A stretch of 5,122 bases of DNA from Mucilaginibacter sp. (lineage in GTDB: Bacteria; Bacteroidota; Bacteroidia; Sphingobacteriales; Sphingobacteriaceae): positions 1-5,122 of the forward strand of contig JAQBNY010000258.1 of assembly GCA_028288315.1 (NCBI GenBank). Reading direction: 5' to 3'. The notes under the pieces are model-generated. The model saw nothing but the letters and a program-made list of their open reading frames with translations, made no database searches and had not been told where the DNA came from. Each line of letters begins with the position of its first letter. The stretch's first letter is position 1. Both the position numbers and the translations under genes were made by a program. Positions 1-5,122 of this stretch are shown in pieces.

Positions 1-873
1 ATATTAGATGAGGCCGACCGTATGCTGGATATGGGCTTTGTTCATGATGTTAAAAAAATTATAGCTAAAGTACCTACCAACAGGCAAACACTGTTCTTTA
101 GCGCAACAATGCCAACCGAGATACAAAGCCTGGCAGATTCTATATTGCAAAAACCTGCAAAGGTTGAGGTTGCCCCGGTATCATCAACAGCCGATACTAT
201 ACAGCAAGCATTATACTATGTAGAAAAAGGCGATAAAAGATTATTACTTAACCATATTTTAAAAGATAAGAACATTAAAACCGCGCTGGTATTTACGCGT
301 ACCAAACATGGTGCCGATAAAGTGGTTAAAGACCTGATACGGGCTGGCATCACTGCCGAGGCTATTCACGGTAATAAATCACAAAACGCACGCCAGCGGG
401 CTTTAACAAACTTTAAAAACCGTACTACACGTGTTTTAATTGCTACTGATATTGCAGCACGCGGTATTGATATTGACGAATTAACACACGTTATTAACTA
501 CGAAATACCAAATATTCCTGAAACGTATGTACACCGTATTGGCCGTACCGGCCGTGCAGGAGCAAGCGGTATAGCGCTTACTTTTTGCGATGGCGAAGAG
601 GAAATAGATTACCTGAGAGATATACATAAGCTGATAGCCAAAGAGATCCCTGTTGAAGAAGCACATCCCTACCCGCTAAATATGCAAGCCATGACTGAAA
701 AGTTAATGAGCAAAGCCAAAAACGGAAGCGCTAAAAAAAGCAATGGTTCATCGGGCCGTTCAGGCGGCAGGCCGAGTGGTAACCGTAATGGCGGTGGCAG
801 ACCAGGCGGTAACAGTCGTGCCGGTGGCAACAGTGGCTTAAGCGGCGGCAGCAGGTCATCAGGAAGAAGATAA
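1..873 (+). CDS. rhlE: DEAD-box RNA helicase, RhlE-like (C-terminal part, 5' end outside window)
   Basis: ATP-dependent RNA helicase that would unwind short RNA duplexes in the cytoplasm, as in ribosome assembly or mRNA turnover. The frame is open from base 1, so the visible 290 residues are the C-terminal part and the real start lies to the left. Visible motifs in order: II (LDEADRMLDMGF, residues 2-13), III (SAT, 34-36), IV (VFTRTKHGAD, 97-106), V (ATDIAARGID, 148-157) and VI (HRIGRTGR, 178-185). Motifs Q, I, Ia and Ib are missing only because of the window edge. The stretches AIHGNKSQNAR and LRDIHKLIAKEIP closely resemble E. coli RhlE, which favours RhlE over DeaD, SrmB or RhlB. From about residue 248 to the end there is a low-complexity Gly/Ser/Arg/Asn tail, common in this family and presumably for RNA binding. 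It ends in TAA, followed at once by a terminator. The family is certain; the RhlE subgroup is an inference from similarity. Confidence 0.95.
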   Translation: MLDEADRMLDMGFVHDVKKIIAKVPTNRQTLFFSATMPTEIQSLADSILQKPAKVEVAPVSSTADTIQQALYYVEKGDKRLLLNHILKDKNIKTALVFTRTKHGADKVVKDLIRAGITAEAIHGNKSQNARQRALTNFKNRTTRVLIATDIAARGIDIDELTHVINYEIPNIPETYVHRIGRTGRAGASGIALTFCDGEEEIDYLRDIHKLIAKEIPVEEAHPYPLNMQAMTEKLMSKAKNGSAKKSNGSSGRSGGRPSGNRNGGGRPGGNSRAGGNSGLSGGSRSSGRR

Positions 874-883
874 TTCTTGTAAG

Positions 884-940
884 AAAATAAAACTTGGAGG
901 ATAGAGATTATTAGCATAATTTCTATCCTCTTTTTATTTT
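884..940 (+). terminator. Intrinsic terminator of the helicase gene
   Basis: A perfect 9-bp stem pairs GAGGATAGA (897-905) with TCTATCCTC (922-930), and G-T pairs extend it at both ends. It starts 23 bases after the helicase stop codon and is followed directly by the T-rich run TTTTTATTTT (931-940). An A-rich run (884-892) precedes the stem and could pair with the T-run, so the hairpin might also work for transcription from the right. It separates the helicase from the next gene, which therefore needs its own promoter. Confidence 0.88.
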
Positions 941-966
941 ATATAATCTCTCGCACTAAAATTTCG

Positions 967-993
967 TTGTTAATATGTTAATAATCATATTTG
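967..993 (+). promoter_or_regulatory. Candidate Bacteroidota promoter for the FtsB/DivIC-like gene
   Basis: CATATTTG (986-993) matches the Bacteroidota -7 box TAnnTTTG at all but its first base. A TTG (967-969) lies 16 bases upstream as a possible -33 element, slightly closer than the usual 17-23. Transcription would start near base 1000, giving an untranslated leader of about 20 bases. The site lies after the helicase terminator and before the ATG at 1023, where a promoter is expected. This rests on consensus matching only. Confidence 0.45.
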
Positions 994-1022
994 CGTGCCT
1001 TAAAGAAATTAAATAGCTTTAA

Positions 1023-1340
1023 ATGAAAATTCAGCCTGTACAAATGAGACGTCTTTTTGACCTAATTAAGAATAAATTTTTCCTGGCAACAGCGGCTTTT
1101 ATAATATGGATGATATTTTTTGACAAAAACGACCTATTTTCGCAGTATGAATATCACCAGCAGCTAAGTAAATTAAAGCAGGAGCAGGAATTTTACAAGA
1201 CCCAAACTGCGCAGGTAAATAAGGATTTGGATGAACTTACCTCAGACAAGGCCAAACTCGAAAAATTCGCCCGTGAAAAGTACCTCATGAAAAAAGATAA
1301 CGAAGATGTATTTGTTATTGTGCATGAGAAGAAGGAATAG
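1023..1340 (+). CDS. Septum formation initiator (FtsB/DivIC family) protein
   Basis: Small bitopic membrane protein of the divisome. FtsB/DivIC proteins pair through a coiled coil with FtsL and link early and late cell-division proteins. The 105 residues show the family plan: a short basic cytoplasmic N-terminus (MKIQPVQMRR...), one membrane segment (about 18-33, rich in F, A, I and W), then a periplasmic coiled coil (about 44-82, rich in Q, K, E and L). It ends in the family's conserved piece LEKFAREKYLMKKDNEDVFV (79-98), which corresponds to the AREKYxM...E pattern of FtsB/DivIC. Length is typical. The ATG at 1023 is used because it comes 30 bases after the promoter box; a second ATG at 1044 is possible and would keep the membrane segment. 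No Shine-Dalgarno sequence is visible, as is usual in the phylum. It appears monocistronic. FtsB and DivIC cannot be told apart here, so no symbol is given. Confidence 0.88.
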   Translation: MKIQPVQMRRLFDLIKNKFFLATAAFIIWMIFFDKNDLFSQYEYHQQLSKLKQEQEFYKTQTAQVNKDLDELTSDKAKLEKFAREKYLMKKDNEDVFVIVHEKKE

Positions 1341-1361
1341 ATATACAGATACGCAATGACG

Positions 1362-1427
1362 TGTAAGGACGCATTACCTTAAACTTCCACCAGTCGAAAT
1401 TTAGCGGAAGTGTAACTTCGTCCTACA
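1362..1427. repeat. Imperfect hairpin with two nested stems
   Basis: The outer stem pairs TGTAAGGACG (1362-1371) with CGTCCTACA (1419-1427): nine base pairs with one bulged A. The inner stem pairs ACTTCC (1383-1388) with GGAAGT (1406-1411) around a 17-nt loop. It starts 21 bases after the FtsB-like stop codon and could end or stabilise that transcript, but no T-run follows. Confidence 0.45.
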
Positions 1428-1492
1428 ATAATTCAAGCTTTCAGCTTAATTACGCAAGAAGAATTCTTGCATAATTGCTGGTTGAAGTTTAA
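1379..1492. repeat. MITE-like element with 15-nt terminal inverted repeats
   Basis: TTAAACTTCCACCAG (1379-1393) and CTGGTTGAAGTTTAA (1478-1492) are inverted copies of each other with 14 of 15 positions matching. They enclose 84 bases with no coding capacity, giving a 114-bp unit. Size, lack of genes and inverted ends fit a miniature inverted-repeat element or a REP-like intergenic repeat. I see no clear target-site duplication and no transposase in the window, so mobility is an inference. The ends also overlap the two hairpins at 1362-1427 and 1432-1486, so the unit may instead be a folded RNA or a chance overlap of palindromes. Confidence 0.4.
1432..1486. repeat. Long hairpin with a 3-nt loop
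   Basis: The core stem pairs AATTACGCAAGAA (1448-1460) with TTCTTGCATAATT (1464-1476): 12 of 13 pairs, one C-A mismatch and a GAA loop. It extends outward after a TT bulge through CAGC/GCTG (1442-1445 with 1477-1480). After a small internal loop it continues through TTCAA/TTGAA (1432-1436 with 1482-1486). That totals 21 base pairs, unlikely by chance even in AT-rich DNA. Its right side runs into the terminal repeat at 1478-1492. No T-run follows on either strand. Confidence 0.6.
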
Positions 1493-1498
1493 AACTTC
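1483..1498. repeat. Direct-repeat unit TGAAGTTTAAAACTTC, itself palindromic
   Basis: GAAGTTT and AAACTTC (1484-1498) form a perfect 15-nt palindrome around one A. The whole 16-mer recurs once as TGAAGTTTAAAACGTC at 1658-1673, with one mismatch. The two copies bracket about 160 bases that include the GC-rich repeat block at 1548-1628. Bracketing by direct repeats could reflect insertion, but the copies are also parts of other palindromes. Confidence 0.5.
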
Positions 1499-1547
1499 GA
1501 TCAGTACAGATTTCTTTTACGCTAATGGCTTACTGCAAACTAAACAT

Positions 1548-1628
1548 GGGCGTTCCCTGCGGGCGGGCTTTACACTCATACTGCACAGGCGTTAGCCACA
1601 GGCCGGTATCCGCTGCAATCCCTAACGC
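1548..1628. repeat. Probable dispersed intergenic repeat of Bacteroidota
   Basis: This GC-rich block starts with GGGCGTTCCCTGCGGGCGGG and ends with CGCTGCAATCCCTAACGC. I recognise this pair of ends from memory as typical of a repeat scattered between genes in Sphingobacteriaceae and Flavobacteriaceae; I could not check it. In the copies I recall, the middle varies and often carries a hairpin. Here the middle holds GCGTTAG (1589-1595), which can pair with CTAACGC at the right end (1622-1628). The left end's GCGTT (1550-1554) competes for the same partner, so two folds are possible. No reading frame fits it. Its orientation and function are unknown. Confidence 0.5.
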
Positions 1629-1635
1629 TAGCTTC

Positions 1636-1669
1636 TTTTAAACTTTATATGCGCATATGAAGTTTAAAA
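1636..1669. repeat. 34-nt near-perfect palindrome
   Basis: The two 17-nt halves pair at every position, with sixteen Watson-Crick pairs and a single T-G wobble (1646 with 1659), about a centre of GC|GC (1652/1653). The inner part is ATATGCGCATAT (1647-1658) and the arms are TTTTAAACTT and AAGTTTAAAA. The right arm with its flank, TGAAGTTTAAAACGTC (1658-1673), repeats 15 of 16 bases of 1483-1498. There is no unpaired loop and no T-run beyond the stem, so it suits a dimeric protein's binding site or a cruciform better than an intrinsic terminator. It lies 41 bases beyond the DUF885 stop codon. Confidence 0.65.
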
Positions 1670-1709
1670 CGTCAACAAGTAACAACGTGGCATTTGCATA
1701 TCTGAAATC

Positions 1710-3485
1710 TTAATTGCCCTTTGTATCTATCTTTGGAACCACAAACATGGCCTCTTTTATATATTTAACCGGCGCGCTGCCGTAGCTCAGGAATTTTTCA
1801 TTAAACTCTTTCAACTTATAAGCATTGGCCTTTTTCTTTTTCCACTCATCACGCAGAGCGGTAATTTCTTTATAACCAGTGTAATAGCTGGTTAGCTGTA
1901 CGCTGCTTACACTTACACGCTTCCATTTACCTTCGGCTTCGGCTTGCTGCTGAAAGGCCTCTTTGGTAAGCAATTTAATAGCCTGCTCTTTGGTCATGCC
2001 GTTTGCATGTACGCTGTAATCAAGTATGGTATTGCAAACAGACCTCAGGTTCCATTTATACCACATCAGGCGCATCTCAGGTTCATTGTTGCCAAAGCCT
2101 GCATCCAGCATCATCTGCTCGGCGTATACTGCCCAGCCTTCAATCATGGCGCCATTGGCCAAAGCCGACTTAATAATGCTTGGCGATTTATTAGCATAAA
2201 CCAACTGTGTATAATGGCCCGGTATAGCTTCGTGGATACATAGTATCTGCAAAATATATTGGTTGTATTCGCGCAGGTAGCTTTCGGCACGTTCAGGCGC
2301 CCAGCCTACCAGGCTACCCACGTTAAAATAGGTATTTCCTTCTTTATCATACGGCCCTGGCGAACTTACCGATGCACCTGCCACTCCGGCCATATAACCC
2401 GGCTCTTTACGTACTACCAGCGGCCTTGACGGATCAAGCGTTAACAGATCCTTTGATGTAATAAACGCTGTAAGCTTGGGCAGCTGCTTTTCAATAGCTG
2501 ATTGAAACTCACCCGGTGCTACATGTTTAGCCGAAAGAGTATCTATCATTTGTGCAATCAATTGAAACGAATCTTTAGGCATGGGCTTGCCGGCAAAATA
2601 TTTAGGCCATAATTGCTTGCTTAACTTTGTCATTTCGCGGTGCAGGTATTTTTTGCGTTCTACCGCCGAATTATAGTTTTGCTGAGCTGAAGCCTCGGCC
2701 TGTATCTCAAATTTAAACTTAGCCTCGTACAAACCTTTTCCCAACCTAAAGCTGCGGGGTTTATCATTTTTAAGTGCTTTTAAATATGCTGCAAAGGCCT
2801 TAATAGCTTCGGCAGATACCTTTGCACGCTCAAGCATTAACTTTTGCTCGGCAGCAGGAATATTGGTTTTTTTAAGTGAATCGGCAAAATCGGTTTCAAT
2901 TACACTTACACCTCCCAGGTGCTGATCAATAGCAAGCGAGGTTAGTTCGGCAACCGGGTTTTTTATCTGCTTCTCGGCCTCTTTGTAGTAAGCCGGGATG
3001 AATGCCATTTTTTGATAAAAATTACGCAGGCGTTTTGTGAGTGGCGCGTAATGCTCATTCAAAATATAAGCAAAGGTGCCAATAACATTGTATGATGATG
3101 GATCCCACTGATATGCTTTTAGCTGTTCCATACTCCACTGCATTGATTCCATCTGGTTTTGTATCAGGTGGTAATCTATTTTATTAGGCTCAGAAAGGCC
3201 ACTCAAATCAAACCTGCTTAATGAATCCATTTGTGTTTTGGTAAAATGAATTGCCTGGTCGCGGTTTTTATCTGAGGGAATAACCAGCAAACTATCATAT
3301 TTATGGTATCCTACTGTTGTTGCCCAGTCGGGATTTTGTTTCCAAAGGTCATCTAAAAAATGCTCCTCGTAAAGTGAAAATGCCGCGTCATCTTTAGCAG
3401 TAATTTGCTCGCCGCCCTGGCTATCTTTTTTACAGGCCGAAAAAGCGGCTACATAAAGGGAAAGTAATAATATCTTTTTTATCAA
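1710..3485 (-). CDS. DUF885 family putative zinc metallopeptidase, lipoprotein
   Basis: A 591-residue protein of the DUF885 family, peptidase-like proteins whose substrates are mostly unknown. The N-terminus is a lipoprotein signal: MIKK, a hydrophobic run, then FSAC with the lipid-carrying Cys at residue 18, followed by polar KKDSQGG. It should be anchored in a membrane on the cell-envelope side. The family's signature is clear: HEAIPGH (418-424, bases 2214-2234) and EGWAVYAEQM (449-458). Their His and Glu residues are the expected metal ligands and catalytic acid. The conserved C-terminal piece around QLTSYYTGYKE (530-540) is also present. Length is usual for the family, and no frameshift is visible. 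The start is TTG: the frame closes at a TAA only five codons upstream, with no ATG in between, and the next in-frame Met (residue 86) would remove the signal peptide. The gene stands alone, with a promoter candidate upstream. The substrate cannot be inferred. Confidence 0.92.
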   Translation of the reverse strand: MIKKILLLSLYVAAFSACKKDSQGGEQITAKDDAAFSLYEEHFLDDLWKQNPDWATTVGYHKYDSLLVIPSDKNRDQAIHFTKTQMDSLSRFDLSGLSEPNKIDYHLIQNQMESMQWSMEQLKAYQWDPSSYNVIGTFAYILNEHYAPLTKRLRNFYQKMAFIPAYYKEAEKQIKNPVAELTSLAIDQHLGGVSVIETDFADSLKKTNIPAAEQKLMLERAKVSAEAIKAFAAYLKALKNDKPRSFRLGKGLYEAKFKFEIQAEASAQQNYNSAVERKKYLHREMTKLSKQLWPKYFAGKPMPKDSFQLIAQMIDTLSAKHVAPGEFQSAIEKQLPKLTAFITSKDLLTLDPSRPLVVRKEPGYMAGVAGASVSSPGPYDKEGNTYFNVGSLVGWAPERAESYLREYNQYILQILCIHEAIPGHYTQLVYANKSPSIIKSALANGAMIEGWAVYAEQMMLDAGFGNNEPEMRLMWYKWNLRSVCNTILDYSVHANGMTKEQAIKLLTKEAFQQQAEAEGKWKRVSVSSVQLTSYYTGYKEITALRDEWKKKKANAYKLKEFNEKFLSYGSAPVKYIKEAMFVVPKIDTKGN

Positions 3486-3539
3486 TGTGGATAAGTATTA
3501 ACTTGAATGTATAAACTTAAAACATTGCTGCATATAAAT

Positions 3540-3570
3540 CAAATATGTATCTAATTTGTTAACCAGCAAA
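3540..3570 (-). promoter_or_regulatory. Candidate Bacteroidota promoter for the DUF885 gene
   Basis: Read on the minus strand, TTTG (3570-3567) is followed after 19 bases by CATATTTG (3547-3540). Spacing and boxes fit the Bacteroidota sigma consensus TTTG-N19-TAnnTTTG, with a mismatch only at the first base of the second box. Transcription would start near 3533, giving a leader of about 48 bases before the TTG start at 3485. The -33 side reaches to within 10 bases of the divergent DinB-like gene, so the two promoters must overlap. Possible plus-strand boxes for that gene, TTG (3525-3527) and CTAATTTG (3551-3558), are much weaker. Confidence 0.55.
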
Positions 3571-3578
3571 TACATTTT

Positions 3579-4052
3579 ATGGATGAGCACCAAATATTGA
3601 TAAACGAATTAATAAAACTGCTTGAAGGCCGCGGCGCCCATGCAACATTAAAAGATGCATTAACTAATATACCGGCCGATATGCGCGGAGTTAAGCCCAA
3701 TGGCCTGCCTTACAGTATATGGCAACTGGCCGAGCACATCCGTATTGCACAATGGGATATGTTGGAGTTTAGTAAAGATGCCAGCCATAACTCACCTAAA
3801 TGGCCCGATGGTTATTGGCCCCAAGAAAGCAACCCGGCGGATAATGCTGCCTGGGAAAAAACAATACAGCAAATAAATACCGACCGGGATGAATTCATTG
3901 CCCTGCTAAAGAGTGAAGACATTTATGCCAGTATACCACATGGAACAGGGCAAAGCATCCTGCGCGAAGCATTACAAATAGCCGACCATACGGCCTATCA
4001 TACCGCCGAGATAATTTTATTAAGACGATTGCTGGGGATTTGGAAATCGTAG
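3579..4052 (+). CDS. DinB-superfamily protein (putative metal-dependent enzyme)
   Basis: A 157-residue cytoplasmic protein of the DinB/YfiT-like superfamily: four-helix bundles with a metal held by three histidines. Some members are thiol-dependent transferases; most are uncharacterised. The metal triad is visible: H53 in WQLAEHIRIAQWDM near the end of the second helix, then H137 and H141 in ADHTAYHTAEI in the last long helix. Spacing and length match the family. The ending IILLRRLLGIW, just after the last His pair, is also typical. There is no signal peptide or membrane segment. The ATG at 3579 gives the full first helix (MDEHQILINELIKLLEG), and no Shine-Dalgarno sequence is seen. It is transcribed divergently from the DUF885 gene, which does not by itself link the functions. 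Despite the family name, induction by DNA damage should not be assumed; no LexA-type box is recognisable upstream. The particular reaction is unknown. Confidence 0.9.
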   Translation: MDEHQILINELIKLLEGRGAHATLKDALTNIPADMRGVKPNGLPYSIWQLAEHIRIAQWDMLEFSKDASHNSPKWPDGYWPQESNPADNAAWEKTIQQINTDRDEFIALLKSEDIYASIPHGTGQSILREALQIADHTAYHTAEIILLRRLLGIWKS

Positions 4053-4055
4053 AGT

Positions 4056-4122
4056 GATGTGCAAATACGTGGATATGCAGATGTGCAGATAAATGATTTG
4101 CACATCCGCATATCTGCACATC
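4056..4122. repeat. Imperfect palindrome of four GATGTGCARATA units between convergent genes
   Basis: GATGTGCAAATA (4056-4067) and GATGTGCAGATA (4080-4091) lie on the plus strand. GATTTGCACATC (4095-4106) and TATCTGCACATC (4111-4122) are the same unit inverted. Bases 4056-4081 can pair with 4097-4122 as a 26-bp stem: 21 Watson-Crick pairs, two G-T pairs and three A-C mismatches, with a 15-nt loop. Alternatively 4080-4090 and 4096-4106 form an 11-bp hairpin with a 5-nt loop inside an outer 12-nt stem. It fills nearly all of the gap between the stop codons of the DinB-like and hydrolase genes, touching the latter's TAG. It may act as a bidirectional terminator or transcript-end stabiliser, although only a weak T-rich run (TATTTTA, 4123-4129) follows on the plus strand and none on the minus. 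Confidence 0.65.
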
Positions 4123-5122
4123 TATTTTAATCCGTTTATAAAATCAACAATATTGGTTACCAGTTCAGGCTTTAGCGGAAGATTGGGTTTATTATAGGTA
4201 GCTATATTTTGCTCACGGTCTGCAGGTGCCTCTTTTAATATATGGTTCATACCTGCTATTATCACCAATTTAGCATCCGAATCTGCCTTTTTAAGTTTTT
4301 CGGCATCGGCAACAGTTACTTGTATATCTGTAGTTCCTTGTAAAATTAATACCGGTATTTTTATTTTTTTAATTTCTTTGATTGGGTCATATCGGAACCA
4401 CGACATTAAATATGGCTGAACATCAGGCCCTGCTATAGCATATATTTTAGGGTCGATATTATCAGTAAATTTTCCTTTTTTAAGGCTGTCTAACATGGTT
4501 TTAAAGTTATCAGCTATGTACTTAGGCTGCGATTTCATTTGTTCGGTCACAATTTTATCTGCCTGCTGACCCGCACCTGCTACAGATATAAAAGCTTTGA
4601 CAGGTTGATCACGAACAGACAATATCCCTACCAGTGAGCCTTCGCTATGCCCTAATACAATAACTTTTGAAAAACGCGCATCTTCGTTCAGCATGTTTAT
4701 CAAGCCTACGGCATCATCAACATAATCTTCAAATCGCATTTCCTTTAGTTTTGTAGAGGAAACGCTTTGCCCAACCATGCGCTTATCATACCTTAATGAG
4801 GCTATACCATTTTTACCCAAGGCATTAGCCAACATTTTATATGTATTTCCATTTACCCCCGCTGTGTTATTTCCATCACGATCTGTAGGGCCAGAACCTG
4901 CTATAATAAGTACAACAGGCACTTTACCAGATGCGTTTTTTGGCATGGCTAATGTGCCCGCAATTGTACCTCCTAAAGTTTTTAATGATATAGGCGACTC
5001 TGATAAAGAAGCATCAACCGGAATTGTTTTGGATGGATCCTGGTAAGGTTTAAAAAATATGCCTATTAATTTGTTTTGATTGTTTAAAGATAGGTTTAAC
5101 AAATAAGTGGCGTTTGCAAAAG
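4122..5122 (-). CDS. Alpha/beta hydrolase (serine esterase/peptidase-like), N-terminus outside window
   Basis: A serine hydrolase of the alpha/beta fold, probably an esterase or acyl-hydrolase; the substrate is unknown. The catalytic triad is readable: nucleophile Ser in GHSEGS (codon 4646-4644), Asp in LQGTTD (4328-4326) and His in AGMNH (4244-4242). IIAGSGPTDRDGN, near the start of the hydrolase fold, has the HGxG-like position that forms the oxyanion hole. LRYDKRMVGQS is a further mark of this subgroup (COG1073-like). A TTG at 5102 could be read as a start and would give 326 residues. However, the frame stays open to the window edge as FANATY-LLNLSLNNQNKLIGIFFKP. That stretch looks like the last two strands of a DUF3887-like N-terminal domain, often fused to such hydrolases. 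I therefore treat the gene as partial, with its start, and any signal peptide, beyond base 5122. It converges with the DinB-like gene. Confidence 0.9.
   Translation of the reverse strand, partial: FANATYLLNLSLNNQNKLIGIFFKPYQDPSKTIPVDASLSESPISLKTLGGTIAGTLAMPKNASGKVPVVLIIAGSGPTDRDGNNTAGVNGNTYKMLANALGKNGIASLRYDKRMVGQSVSSTKLKEMRFEDYVDDAVGLINMLNEDARFSKVIVLGHSEGSLVGILSVRDQPVKAFISVAGAGQQADKIVTEQMKSQPKYIADNFKTMLDSLKKGKFTDNIDPKIYAIAGPDVQPYLMSWFRYDPIKEIKKIKIPVLILQGTTDIQVTVADAEKLKKADSDAKLVIIAGMNHILKEAPADREQNIATYNKPNLPLKPELVTNIVDFINGLK

Larger units (their letters stand above)
1341..1709. other. Gene-free, palindrome-rich intergenic region
   Basis: This 369-base gap lies between the 3' ends of the convergent FtsB-like and DUF885 genes. 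I find no convincing reading frame, tRNA or rRNA. It holds several inverted repeats, listed separately. The word AACTTC or its complement GAAGTT recurs at 1382, 1414, 1484, 1493 and 1659. Most of the region is AT-rich, but about 1548-1632 is clearly more GC-rich, as if it had a different origin. No classical hairpin-plus-T-run terminator is visible for either flanking gene. Confidence 0.7.

Noticed and set aside
481..666. Minus-strand frame of 61 residues
   Set aside because: It lies wholly antisense to helicase motifs V and VI and resembles no known family.
669..917. Minus-strand frame coding a Pro/Leu-rich protein
   Set aside because: It is the antisense of the helicase's Gly/Arg-rich tail, and the low-complexity composition follows from that. 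It also overlaps the terminator.
1636..1669. Palindrome as intrinsic terminator of the DUF885 gene
   Set aside because: The stem is AT-rich, has no loop, and is followed on the minus strand by GAAGC rather than a T-run.
1683..1706. Resemblance of the TTTGCATATCTGAAAT stretch to the repeat at 4056-4122
   Set aside because: Only short words such as GATATGCA are shared. The 12-mer unit GATGTGCARATA is absent.
1944..2243. Plus-strand frame of 99 residues
   Set aside because: It is antisense to the strongly conserved core of the DUF885 gene, including its HEAIPGH motif. No promoter or recognisable domain is seen.
3895..4119. Minus-strand frame of 74 residues
   Set aside because: It is made of the convergent repeat plus the antisense of the DinB-like 3' end. 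Its His-rich start comes from the repeat units.
4056..4122. CRISPR-like array
   Set aside because: There are only four 12-nt units in mixed orientation, with no regular spacers and no cas genes.
4777..5046. Plus-strand frame of 89 residues
   Set aside because: It is antisense to the hydrolase's N-terminal part and oxyanion-hole region, with no domain of its own.
1..5122. A coherent new defence or metabolic gene system
   Set aside because: The five genes alternate in strand, have separate promoters or terminators, and belong to common unrelated families. Nothing in the spacing or content ties them together.

Overview
The window looks like ordinary chromosome of a Bacteroidota bacterium, most likely family Sphingobacteriaceae (Mucilaginibacter/Pedobacter-like). 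The grounds are protein style (RhlE-type helicase with a Gly/Arg/Ser tail, lipoprotein of the DUF885 family, DinB-like protein), AT-rich intergenic DNA, no clear Shine-Dalgarno sequences, and promoter candidates of the Bacteroidota type (TTTG / TAnnTTTG). The genus is an inference from memory of family sequences, not a search result.

Layout. 1-873 (+): the 3' part of a DEAD-box RNA helicase (RhlE-like), cut by the left edge at motif II. 884-940: a strong intrinsic terminator. 1023-1340 (+): a small FtsB/DivIC-type septum formation initiator with its own promoter candidate. 1341-1709: a 369-base gap without a gene but full of inverted repeats. It holds a MITE-like stretch with 15-nt terminal inverted repeats, two large hairpins, an 81-nt block resembling a dispersed intergenic repeat of Bacteroidota, and a 34-nt near-perfect palindrome. 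1710-3485 (-): a DUF885 putative metallopeptidase lipoprotein that appears to start at TTG. 3486-3578: a divergent promoter region. 3579-4052 (+): a DinB-superfamily protein with three metal-ligand histidines. 4053-4121: the gap between two convergent genes, with a 67-nt imperfect palindrome (4056-4122) built from four copies of one 12-mer. 4122 to the right edge (-): a serine alpha/beta hydrolase whose reading frame runs off the window.

The genes alternate in strand and do not form an operon or a shared pathway: RNA remodelling, cell division, an exported peptidase-like protein, a DinB-like enzyme and an esterase-like hydrolase. I see no phage, CRISPR, toxin-antitoxin or defence system. The parts most worth a second look are the non-coding ones: the palindrome-rich gap at 1341-1709 and the repeat at 4056-4122.
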